The notes beneath the pieces are model-generated. The model did not search any database. It was not told where the DNA came from and saw only the letters and a program-made list of their open reading frames with translations. Position numbers and translations under genes: made by a program. DNA of 64,000 nucleotides from Ptiloglossa arizonensis (lineage: Eukaryota; Arthropoda; Insecta; Hymenoptera; Colletidae), in the NCBI RefSeq assembly GCF_051014685.1, contig NW_027478887.1, positions 338,285 through 402,284 of the forward strand, given 5' to 3'. Shown here piece by piece: positions 22,630 to 34,550 of this stretch (its first letter is position 1; every line of letters starts with the position of its first letter).

Positions 22630-23683
22630 TTTTCGCAGTTCTAATGCTCGAAACGAGTAACTAGAACGGCATAGGGGAAAAGTACGCATACCGTTGTAAT
22701 CGGGCGAGTTTCTACTTTCAGAACCACAGAAATTTTTCGAATCGGTCAATCCGTTCGCGAGATATGGCAGTTTGGAGGTAAGAAACGCTTGAGAAACTCA
22801 AAATTTTCGCAGTTCGGATGCTCGAAACGAATAACTAGAACCGCCTAGGGGAAAAGTGCGCATACCGTTGTAATCGGGCGAGTTTCTACTTTCAGATGCA
22901 ACAGAAATTTTGCGGATTGATCAATCCGTTCGCGAGATATGGCAGTTTGGAGATAAGAAACGCTTGAGAAACTCAAAATTTTCGCAGTTCTGATGCTCGA
23001 AACGAATGACTAGACCGGCCTAGGGGAGAAGTACGCATACCGTTGTAATCGGGCGAGTTTCTACTTTCAGATGCAACAGAAATTATGCGGATTGGTCAAT
23101 CCGTTTGCGAGATATGGCAGTTTGGAGGTAAGAAACGCTTGAGAAACTCAAAATTTTCGCAGTTCTAATGCTCGAAACGAGTAACTAGAACGGCATAGTT
23201 GAAAAGTACGCATACCGTTGTAATCGGGCGAGTTTCTACTTTCAGATGCAACAGAAATTTTGCGGATTGATCAATCCGTTCGCGAGATATGGCAGTTTGG
23301 AGGTAAGAAACGCTTGAGAAACACAAAATTTTCGCAGTTCTGATGCTCGAAACGAATGACTAGAACGGCCCAGGGGAGAAGTACGCATACCGTTGTAATC
23401 GGGCGAGTTTCTACTTTCAGATGCAACAGAAATTTTGCGGATTGGTCGATCCGTTCGCGAGATGTGGCAGTTTGGAAGTAAGAAACGCTTGAGAAACTCC
23501 AAATTTTCGCAGTTCTGATGCTCGAAACGAATAACTAGAACGGCCCAGGGGAAAACTACACCTACCGTTGTAATCGGGCGAGTTTCTACTTTCAGATGCA
23601 ACAGAAATTTTGCGGATTGGTCAATCCGTTCGCGAGATATGGCAGTTTGGAGGTAAGAAACGCTTGAGAAACTCAAAATTTTC
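22594..23683. repeat. 12-monomer-offset HOR segment, copy 2
   Basis: Partner of 20495-21584, carrying the 174-bp unit at 22720 and the same TCGGATGC and CACAAAATT variants. It terminates at TTTTCCCACTTC near 23,683, where the first copy continues TTTTCGCAG. Confidence 0.76.
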
Positions 23684-26600
23684 CCACTTCTGATGCTCGA
23701 AATGAATAACTGGAACGGTCTAGGGGAAAACTACACCTACCGTTGTAATCGGGCGAGTTTCTACTTTCAGAAGCAACAGAAATTTTGCGAATCGGTCAAT
23801 CCGTTCGCGAGATATGGCAGTTTGGAGGTAAGAAACGCTTGAGAAACTCAAAATTTTCGCAGTTCGGATGCTCGAAACGAATAACTAGAACGGCCTAGGA
23901 GAAAACTACACCTACCGATGTAATCGGGCGAGTTTCTACGTTCAGATGCAACAGAAATTTTGCGGATTGATCAATCCGTTCGCGAGATATGGCCGTTTGG
24001 ATTTAAGGAACGCTTGTGAAACTCAAAATTTTCGCATTTCTGATGCTCGAAACGAATGACTAGAACGGCCTAGGGGAGAAGTACACATACCGTTGTAATC
24101 GGGCGAGTTTCTACTTTCAGATGCAACAGAAATTTTGCGGATTGGTCAATCCGTTCGCGAGATATGGCAGTTTGGAGGTAAGAAACGCTTGAGAAACTCA
24201 AAATTTTCGCAGTTCTGATGCTCGAAACGAATAACTAGAACCGCCTAGGGGAAAAGTGCGCATACCGTTGTAATCGGGCGAGTTTCTACTTTCAGATGCA
24301 ACAGAAATTTTGCGGATTGATCAATCCGTTCGCGAAATATGGCAGTTTGGAGATAAGAAACGCTTGAGAAACTCAAAATTTTCGCAGTTCTGATGCTCGA
24401 AACGAATGACTAGAACGGCTTAGGGGAGAAGTACGCATACCGTTGTAATCGGGCGAGTTTCTACTTTCAGATGCAACAGAAATTTTGCGGATAGATCAAT
24501 CCGTTCGCGAGATATGGCCGTTTGGATTTAAGGAACGCTTGAGAAACTCAAAATTTTCGCATTTCTGATGCTCGAAACGAATGAGAAGAACGGCCTAGGG
24601 GAAAAGTGCGCATACCGTTGTAATCGGGCGAGTTTCTACTTTCAGATGCAACAGAAATTTTGCGGATTGATCAATCCGTTCGCGAAATATGGCAGTTTGG
24701 AGATAAGAAACGCTTGAGAAACTCAAAATTTTCGCAGTTCTGATGCTCGAAACGAATGACTAGAACGGCCTAGGGGAGAAGTACGCATACCGTTGTAATC
24801 GGGCGAGTTTCTACGTTCAGATGCAACAGAAATTTTGCGGATTGATCAATCCGTTCGCGAGATATGGCCGTTTGGATTTAAGGAACGCTTGAGAAACTCA
24901 AAATTTTCGCATTTCTGATGCTCGAAACGAATGACTAGAACGGCCTAGGGGAGAAGTACACATACCGTTGTAATCGGGCGAGTTTCTACTTTCAGATGCA
25001 ACAGAAATTTTGCGGATTGGTCAATCCGTTCGCGAGATATGGCAGTTTGGAGGTAAGAAACGCTTGAGAAACTCAAAATTTTCGCAGTTCTGATGCTCGA
25101 CACGAATAACTAGAACGGCCTAGGGGAAAACTACACCTACCGTTGTAATCGGGCGAGTTTCTACTTTCAGATGCAACAGAAATTTTGCGGATTGGTCAAT
25201 CCGTTCGCGAGATATGGCAGTTTGGAGGTAAGAAACGCTTGAGAAACTCAAAATTTTCGCAGTTCTGATGCTCGAAACGAATAACTAGAACCGCCTAGGG
25301 GAAAAGTGCGCATACCGTTGTAATCGGGCGAGTTTCTACTTTCAGATGCAACAGAAATTTTGCGGATTGATCAATCCGTTCGCGAAATATGGCAGTTTGG
25401 AGATAAGAAACGCTTGAGAAACTCAAAATTTTCGCAGTTCTGATGATCGAAACGAATGACTAGAACGGCCTAGGGGAAAAGTGCGCATACCGTTGTGATC
25501 GGGCGAGTTTCTACTTTCAGAAGCAACAGAAATTTTGCGGATTGGTCAATCCGTTCGCGAGATATGGCAGTTTGGAGGTAAGAAACGCTTGAGAAACTCA
25601 AAATTTTCCCACTTCTGATGCTCGAAATGAATAACTGGAACGGTCTAGGGGAAAACTACACCTACCGTTGTAATCGGGCGAGTTTCTACTTTCAGAAGCA
25701 ACAGAAATTTTGCGGATTGGTCAATCCGTTCGCGAGATATGGCAGTTTGGAGGTAAGAAACGCTTGAGAAACACAAAATATTCGCAGTTCTGATGCTCGA
25801 AACGAATGACTAGAACGGCCCAGGGGAGAAGTACGCATACCGTTGTAATCGGGCGAGTTTCTATTTTCAGATGCAACAGAAATTTTGCGGATTGGTCAAT
25901 CCGTTCGCGAGATATGGCCGTTTGGATTTAACAAACGCTTGAGAAACTCAAAATTTTCGCACTTCTGATGCTCGAAACGAATAACAAGAACGGCCTAGGG
26001 GAAAAGTGCGCATACCGTTGTAGTCTGGCGAGTTTCTACTTTCAGATGCAACAGAAATTTTGCGGATTAGTCAATCCGTTCGCGAGATATGGCAGTTTGG
26101 AGGTAAGAAAAGCTTGGGAAACTCAAAATTTTCGCAGTTCTGATGCTCGACACGAATAACTAGAACGGCCTAGGGGAAAAGTGCGCATACCGTTGTAATC
26201 GGGCGAGTTTCTACTTTCAGATGCAACAGAAATTTTGCGGATTGGTCAATCCGTTCGCGAGATATGGCAGTTTGGAGGTAAGAAACGCTTGAGAAACTCA
26301 AAATTTTCGCATTCCTGATGCTCGAAACGAATAACTAGAACGACGGGGGGTAAAAGTGCGCATACCGTTGTAATCGGGCGAGTTTCCACTTTCAGAAGCA
26401 ACAGAAATTTTGCGGATTGGTCTATCCATTCGCGAGATATGGCAGTTTGGATGTAAGAAACGCTTGAGAAACTCAAAATTTTCGCAGTTCGGATGCTCGA
26501 AACGAATAACTAGAACGGCCCAGGGGAAAACTACACCTACCGTTGTAATCGGGCGAGTTTCTACGTTCAGATGCAACAGAAATTTTGCGGATTGATCAAT

Positions 26601-29600
26601 CCGTTCGCGAGATATGGCCGTTTGGATTTAAGGAACGCTTGTGAAACTCAAAATTTTCGCATTTCTGATGCTCGAAACGAATGACTAGAACGGCCTAGGG
26701 GAGAAGTACACATACCGTTGTAATCGGGCGAGTTTCTACTTTCAGATGCAACAGAAATTTTGCGGATTGGTCAATCCGTTCGCGAGATATGGCAGTTTGG
26801 AGGTAAGAAACGCTTGAGAAACTCAAAATTTTCGCAGTTCTGATGCTCGACACGAATAACTAGAACGGCCTAGGGGAAAACTACACCTACCGTTGTAATC
26901 GGGCGAGTTTCTACTTTTAGATGCAACAGAAATTTTGCGGATTGGTCAATCCGTTCGCGAGATATGGCAGTTTGGAGGTAAGACACGCTTGAGAAACTCA
27001 AAATTTTCGCAGTTCTGATGCTCGAAACGAATAACTAGAACCGCCAAGGGGAAAAGTGCGCATACCGTTGTAATCGGGCGAGTTTCTACTTTCAGATGCA
27101 ACAGAAATTATGCGGATTTGTCAATCCGTTCGCGAGATATGGCAGTTTGGAGGTAAGAAACGCTTGAGAAACTCAAAATTTTCGCAGTTCTAATGCTCGA
27201 AACGAATAACTAGAACGGCCTAGGGGAAAACTACACATACCGTTGTAATCGGGCGAGTTTCTACTTTCAGATGCAACAGAAATTTTGCGGATTGGTCAAT
27301 CCGTTCGCGAGATATGGCAGTTTGGAGGTAAGAAACGCTTGAGAAACTCAAAATTTTCGCAGTTCTGATGCTCGAAACGAATAACTAGAACCGCCTAGGG
27401 GAAAAGTGCGCATACCGTTGTAATCGGGCGAGTTTCTACTTTCAGATGCAACAGAAATTTTGCGGATTGATCAATCCGTTCGCGAAATATGGCAGTTTGG
27501 AGATAAGAAACGCTTGAGAAACTCAAAATTTTCGCAGTTCTGATGCTCGAAACGAATGACTAGAACGGCTTAGGGGAGAAGTACGCATACCGTTGTAATC
27601 GGGCGAGTTTCTACTTTCAGATGCAACAGAAATTTTGCGGATAGATCAATCCGTTCGCGAGATATGGCCGTTTGGATTTAAGGAACGCTTGAGAAACTCA
27701 AAATTTTCGCAGTTCTGATGCTCGAAACGAATGACTAGAACGGCCCAGGGGAGAAGTACGCATACCGTTGTAATCGGGCGAGTTTCTACTTTCAGATGCA
27801 ACAGAAATTATGCGGATTTGTCAATCCGTTCGCGAGATATGGCAGTTTGGAGGTAAGAAACGTTGAGAAACTCAAAATTTTCGCAGTTCTAATGCTCGAA
27901 ACGAGTAACTAGAACGGCATAGTGGAAAAGTACGCATACCGTTGTAATCGGGCGAGTTTCTACTTTCAGATGCAACAGAAATTTTGCGGATTGATCAATC
28001 CGTTCGCGAGATATGGCAGTTTGGAGGTAAGAAACGCTTGAGAAACTCAAAATTTTCGCAGTTCTGATGCTCGAAACGAATGACTAGACCGGCCTAGGGG
28101 AGAAGTACGCATACCGTTGTAATCGGGCGAGTTTCTACTTTCAGATGCAACAGAAATTATGCGGATTGGTCAATCCGTTCGCGAGATATGGCAGTTTGGA
28201 GGTAAGAAACGCTTGAGAAACTCAAAATTTTCGCAGTTCTGATGCTCGACACGAATAACTAGAACGGCCTAGGGGCAAAGTGCGCATACCGTTGTAATCA
28301 GGCGAGTTTCTACTTTCAGATGCAACAGAAATTTTGCGGATTGGTCAATCCGTTCGCGAGATATGGCAGTTTGGAGGTAAGACACGCTTGAGAAACTCAA
28401 AATTTTCGCAGTTCTGATGCTCGAAACGAATAACTAGAACCGCCTAGGGGAAAAGTGCGCATACCGTTGTAATCGGGCGAGTTTCTACTTTCAGATGCAA
28501 CAGAAATTATGCGGATTTGTCAATCCGTTCGCGAGATATGGCAGTTTGGAGGTAAGAAACGCTTGAGAAACTCAAAATTTTCGCAGTTCTAATGCTCGAA
28601 ACGAATAACTAGAACGGCCTAGGGGAAAACTACACATACCGTTGTAATCGGGCGAGTTTCTACTTTCAGATGCAACAGAAATTTTGCGGATTGGTCAATC
28701 CGTTCGCGAGATATGGCAGTTTGGAGGTAAGAAACGCTTGAGAAACACAAAATTTTCGCAGTTCTGATGCTCGAAACGAATGACTAGAACGGCCCAGGGG
28801 AGAAGTACGCATACCGTTGTAATCGGGCGAGTTTCTACTTTCAGATGCAACAGAAATTATGCGGATTTGTCAATCCGTTCGCGAGATATGGCAGTTTGGA
28901 GGTAAGAAACGCTTGAGAAACTCAAAATTTTCGCAGTTCTAATGCTCGAAACGAGTAACTAGAACGGCATAGGGGAAAAGTACGCATACCGTTGTAATCG
29001 GGCGAGTTTCTACTTTCAGAACCACAGAAATTTTGCGAATCGGTCAATCCGTTCGCGAGATATGGCAGTTTGGAGGTAAGAAACGCTTGAGAAACTCAAA
29101 ATTTTCGCAGTTCTGATGCTCGAAACGAATAACTAGAACGGCCTAGGGGAAAACTGCACCTACCGTTGTAATCGGGCGAGTTTCTACTTTCAGATGCAAC
29201 AGCAATTTTGCGGATTGGTCAATCCGTTCGCGAGGTATGGCAGTTTGGAGGTAAGAAACGCTTGAGAAACTCAAAATTCTCGAAGTTCTGATGCTCGAAA
29301 CGAATAACTAGAACGGCCTAGGGGAAAAGTACGCATACCGTTGTAATCGGGCGAGTTTCTACTTTCAGAACCACAGAAATTTTGCGAATCGGTCAATCCG
29401 TTCGCGAGATATGGCAGTTTGGAGGTAAGAAACGCTTGAGAAACTCAAAATTTTCGCAGTTCTGATGCTCGAAACGAATAACTAGAACGGCCTAGGGGAA
29501 AACTGCACCTACCGTTGTAATCGGGCGAGTTTCTACTTTCAGATGCAACAGCAATTTTGCGGATTGGTCAATCCGTTCGCGAGGTATGGCAGTTTGGAGG

Positions 29601-30059
29601 TAAGAAACGCTTGAGAAACACAAAATTTTCGCAGTTCTGATGCTCGAAACGAATGACTAGAACGGCCCAGGGGAGAAGTACGCATACCGTTGTAATCGGG
29701 CGAGTTTCTACTTTCAGATGCAACAGAAATTATGCGGATTTGTCAATCCGTTCGCGAGATATGGCAGTTTGGAGGTAAGACACGCTTGAGAAACTCAAAA
29801 TTTTCGCAGTTCTGATGCTCGAAACGAATAACTAGAACCGCCTAGGGGAAAAGTGCGCATACCGTTGTAATCGGGCGAGTTTCTACTTTCAGATGCAACA
29901 GAAATTATGCGGATTTGTCAATCCGTTCGCGAGATATGGCAGTTTGGAGGTAAGAAACGCTTGAGAAACACAAAATTTTCACAGTTCTGATGCTCGAAAC
30001 GAATGACTAGAACGGCCTAGGGGAGAAGTACACATACCGTTGTAATCGGGCGAGTTTCT
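23684..30059. repeat. Mosaic region rich in class B (TTTAAGGAACGC) and class D units
   Basis: Class B with TTTAAGGAACGC first appears at about 24,000 and alternates with GAAATATGG class D. Partial HOR matches include 23.83-24.22 kb with 26.46-26.85 kb (2,625 bp, 15-mer; CGCTTGTGAAAC at both), and 24.23-24.54 kb with 27.38-27.69 kb (3,150 bp, 18-mer; ACGGCTTAGGGG). Two 174-bp units lie 349 bp apart (29018, 29367). One unit has AACGTTGAG (one base lost, 27861), and one has a G-run replacing CCTAGGGG (26341). No single clean HOR tiles the region. Confidence 0.72.
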
Positions 30060-31925
30060 ACTTTCAGATGCAACAGAAATTTTGGGGATTGGTCAATCCG
30101 TTCGCGAGATATGGCAGTTTGGAGGTAAGAAACGCTTGAGTAACTCAAAATTTTCGCAGTTCTGATGCTCGACACGAATAACTAGAACGGCCTAGGGGAA
30201 AACTACACCTACCGTTGTAATCGGGCGAGTTTCTACTTTCAGATGCAACAGAAATTTTGCGGATTGGTCAATCCGTTCGCGAGATATGGCAGTTTGGAGG
30301 TAAGAAACGCTTGAGAAACTCAAAATTTTCGCAGTTCTGATGTTCGAAACGAATAACTAGAACCGCCTAGGGGAAAAGTGCGCATACCGTTGTAATCGGG
30401 CGAGTTTCTACTTTCAGATGCAACAGAAATTTTGCGGATTGATCAATCCGTTCGCGAAATATGGCAGTTTGGAGATAAGAAACGCTTGAGAAACTCAAAA
30501 TTTTCGCAGTTCTGATGCTCGAAACGAATGACTAGAACGGCCTAGGGGAAAAGTGCGCATACCGTTGTAATCGGGCGAGTTTCTACTTTCAGAAGCAACA
30601 GAAATTTTGCGGATTGGTCAATCCGTTCGCGAGATATGGCAGTTTGGAGGTAAGAAACGCTTGAGAAACTCAAAATTTTCCCACTTCTGATGCTCGAAAT
30701 GAATAACTGGAACGGTCTAGGGGAGAAGTACGCATACCGTTGTAATCGGGCGAGTTTCTACTTTCAGATGCAACAGAGATTTTGCGGATTGATCGATCCG
30801 TTCGCGAGATATGGCCGTTCGGATTTAAGGAACGCTTGAGAAACTCAAAATTTTCGCATTTCTGATGCTCGAAACGAATGACTAGAACGGCCTAGGGGAA
30901 AAGTGCGCATACCGTTGTAATCGGGCGAGTTTCTACTTTCAGATGCAACAGAAATTTTGCGGATTGATCAATCCGTTCGCGAAATATGGCCGTTTGGATT
31001 TAAGGAACGCTTGAGAAACTCAAAATTTTCGCATTTCTGATGCTCGAAACGAATGACCAGAACGGCCTAGGGGAGAAGTACACATACCGTTGTAATCGGG
31101 CGAGTTTCTACTTTCAGATGCAACAGAAATTTTGCGGATTGGTCCATCCGTTCGCGAGATATGGCAGTTTGGAGGTAAGAAACGCTTGAGAAACTCAAAA
31201 TTTTCGCAGTTCTGATGCTCGACACGAATAACTAGAACGGCCTAGGGGAAAACTACACCTACCGTTGTAATCGGGCGAGTTTCTACTTTCAGATGCAACA
31301 GAAATTTTGCGGATTGGTCAATCCGTTCGCGAGATATGGCAGTTTGGAGGTAAGAAACGCTTGAGAAACTCAAAATTTTCGCAGTTCTGATGCTCGAAAC
31401 GAATAACTAGAACCGCCTAGGGGAAAAGTGCGCATACCTTTGTAATCGGGCGAGTTTCTACTTTCAGATGCAACAGAAATTTTGCGGATTGATCAATCCG
31501 TTCGCGAAATATGGCAGTTTGGAGATAAGAAACGCTTGAGAAACTCAAAATTTTCGCAGTTCTGATGCTCGAAACGAATGACTAGAACGGCCTAGGGGAA
31601 AAGTGCGCATACCGTTGTAATCGGGCGAGTTTCTACTTTCAGAAGCAACAGAAATTTTGCGGATTGGTCAATCCGTTCGCGAGATATGGCAGTTTGGAGG
31701 TAAGAAACGCTTGAGAAACTCAAAATTTTCCCACTTCTGATGCTCGAAATGAATAACTGGAACGGTCTAGGGGAAAACTACACCCACCGTTGTAATCGGG
31801 CGAGTTTCTACTTTCAGAAGCAACAGAAATTTTGCGGATTGGTCAATCCGTTCGCGAGATATGGCCGTTTGGATTTAAGAAACGCTTGAGAAACTCAAAA
31901 TTTTCGCATTTCTGATGCTCGAAAC
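30060..31925. repeat. 14/15-monomer HOR, copy 1, with one-monomer deletion
   Basis: It matches 32510-33435 at 2,450 bp on the left (GATCGATCCGTTCGCGAG at 30791 and 33241). On the right it matches 33610-34550 at 2,625 bp (ACCTTTGTAATCGGG at 31436 and 34061; ATGACCAGAAC near 31045 and 33675). The 175-bp shift falls at about 30,981-31,005, where GAAATATGG (class D) is joined to CCGTTTGGATTTAAGG (class B). Confidence 0.78.
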
Positions 31926-32509
31926 GAATAACAAGAACGGCCTAGGGGAAAAGTGCGCATACCGTTGTAATCGGGCGAGTTTCTACTTTCAGATGCAACA
32001 GAAATTTTGCGGATTAGTCAATCCGTTCGCGAGATATGGCAGTTTGGAGGTAAGAAAAGCTTGGGAAACTCAAAATTTTCGCAGTTCTGATGCTCGACAC
32101 GAATAACTAGAACGGCCTAGGGGAGAAGTGCGCATACCGTTGTAATCGGGCGAGTTTCTACTTTCAGAAGCAACAGAAATTTTGCGGATTGGTCTATCCA
32201 TTCGCGAGATATGGCAGTTTGGAGGTAAGAAACGCTTGAGAAACTCAAAATTTTCGCAGTTCTGATGCTCGAAATGAATAACTGGAACGGCCTAGGGGAA
32301 AAGTGCGCATACCGTTGTAATCGGGCGAGTTTCTACTTTCAGAAGCAACAGAAATTTTGCGGATTGGTCAATCCGTTCGCGAGATATGGCAGTTTGGAGG
32401 TAAGAAACGCTTGAGAAACTCAAAATTTTCGCAGTTCTGATGCTCGAAATGAATAACTGGAACGGCCTAGGGGAAAACTACACCTACCGTTGTAATCGGG
32501 CGAGTTTCT
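31926..32509. repeat. Inter-copy block with AAAAGCTTGGG marker
   Basis: Three to four units. AGAAAAGCTTGGGAAACTC near 32,053 is shared with units near 26,107 and 39,402 (offsets 5,947 and 7,348 bp, each a whole number of monomers minus the intervening single-base losses). Class A units with GTCTATCC and GAAATGAATAACTGG follow. Confidence 0.7.
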
Positions 32510-34550
32510 ACTTTCAGATGCAACAGAAATTTTGCGGATTGGTCAATCCGTTCGCGAGATATGGCAGTTTGGAGGTAAGAAACGCTTGAGAAACTCAAAA
32601 TTTTCGCAGTTCTGATGCTCGACACGAATAACTAGAACGGCCTAGGGGAAAACTACACCTACCGTTGTAATCGGGCGAGTTTCTACTTTCAGATGCAACA
32701 GAAATTTTGCGGATTGGTCAATCCGTTCGCGAGATATGGCAGTTTGGAGGTAAGAAACGCTTGAGAAACTCAAAATTTTCGCAGTTCTGATGCTCGAAAC
32801 GAATAACTAGAACCGCCTAGGGGAAAAGTGCGCATACCGTTGTAATCGGGCGAGTTTCTACTTTCAGATGCAACAGAAATTTTGCGGATTGATCAATCCG
32901 TTCGCGAAATATGGCAGTTTGGAGATAAGAAACGCTTGAGAAACTCAAAATTTTCGCAGTTCTGATGCTCGAAACGAATGACTAGAACGGCCTAGGGGAA
33001 AAGTGCGCATACCGTTGTAATCGGGCGAGTTTCTACTTTCAGAAGCAACAGAAATTTTGCGGATTGGTCAATCCGTTCGCGAGATATGGCAGTTTGGAGG
33101 TAAGAAACGCTTGAGAAACTCAAAATTTTCCCACTTCTGATGCTCGAAATGAATAACTGGAACGGTCTAGGGGAGAAGTACGCATACCGTTGTAATCGGG
33201 CGAGTTTCTACTTTCAGATGCAACAGAAATTTTGCGGATTGATCGATCCGTTCGCGAGATATGGCCGTTCGGATTTAAGGAACGCTTGAGAAACTCAAAA
33301 TTTTCGCATTTCTGATGCTCGAAACGAATGACTAGAACGGCCTAGGGGAAAAGTGCGCATACCGTTGTAATCGGGCGAGTTTCTACTTTCAGATGCAACA
33401 GAAATTTTGCGGATTGATCAATCCGTTCGCGAAATATGGCAGTTTGGAGATAAGAAACGCTTGAGAAACTCAAAATTTTCGCAGTTCTGATGCTCGAAAC
33501 GAATGACTAGAACGGCCTAGGGGAGAAGTACGCATACCGTTGTAATCGGGCGAGTTTCTACGTTCAGATGCAACAGAAATTTTGCGGATTGATCAATCCG
33601 TTCGCGAGATATGGCCGTTTGGATTTAAGGAACGCTTGAGAAACTCAAAATTTTCGCATTTCTGATGCTCGAAACGAATGACCAGAACGGCCTAGGGGAG
33701 AAGTACACATACCGTTGTAATCGGGCGAGTTTCTACTTTCAGATGCAACAGAAATTTTGCGGATTGGTCCATCCGTTCGCGAGATATGGCAGTTTGGAGG
33801 TAAGAAACGCTTGAGAAACTCAAAATTTTCGCAGTTCTGATGCTCGACACGAATAACTAGAACGGCCTAGGGGAAAACTACACCTACCGTTGTAATCGGG
33901 CGAGTTTCTACTTTCAGATGCAACAGAAATTTTGCGGATTGGTCAATCCGTTCGCGAGATATGGCAGTTTGGAGGTAAGAAACGCTTGAGAAACTCAAAA
34001 TTTTCGCAGTTCTGATGCTCGAAACGAATAACTAGAACCGCCTAGGGGAAAAGTGCGCATACCTTTGTAATCGGGCGAGTTTCTACTTTCAGATGCAACA
34101 GAAATTTTGCGGATTGATCAATCCGTTCGCGAAATATGGCAGTTTGGAGATAAGAAACGCTTGAGAAACTCAAAATTTTCGCAGTTCTGATGCTCGAAAC
34201 GAATGACTAGAACGGCCTAGGGGAAAAGTGCGCATACCGTTGTAATCGGGCGAGTTTCTACTTTCAGAAGCAACAGAAATTTTGCGGATTGGTCAATCCG
34301 TTCGCGAGATATGGCAGTTTGGAGGTAAGAAACGCTTGAGAAACTAAAAATTTTCCCACTTCTGATGCTCGAAATGAATAACTGGAACGGTCTAGGGGAA
34401 AACTACACCTACCGTTGTAATCGGGCGAGTTTCTACTTTCAGAAGCAACAGAAATTTTGCGGATTGGTCAATCCGTTCGCGAGATATGGCCGTTTGGATT
34501 TAACAAACGCTTGAGAAACTCAAAATTTTCGCATTTCTGATGCTCGAAAC
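32510..34550. repeat. 14/15-monomer HOR, copy 2 (complete)
   Basis: This copy keeps the class D and class B units as separate neighbours (33,430-33,640), whereas copy 1 has them fused, so it represents the undeleted arrangement. AAACTAAAAATTTTCCC near 34,342 is private. Beyond 34,550 the tag becomes GAGAAGTGCGCAT and similarity to copy 1 stops. Confidence 0.77.

Noticed and set aside
25968..26159. 63-codon frame seen three times (25968, 31915, 39263)
   Set aside because: The three sites are copies of one satellite block marked by AAAAGCTTGGG; the frame is incidental.
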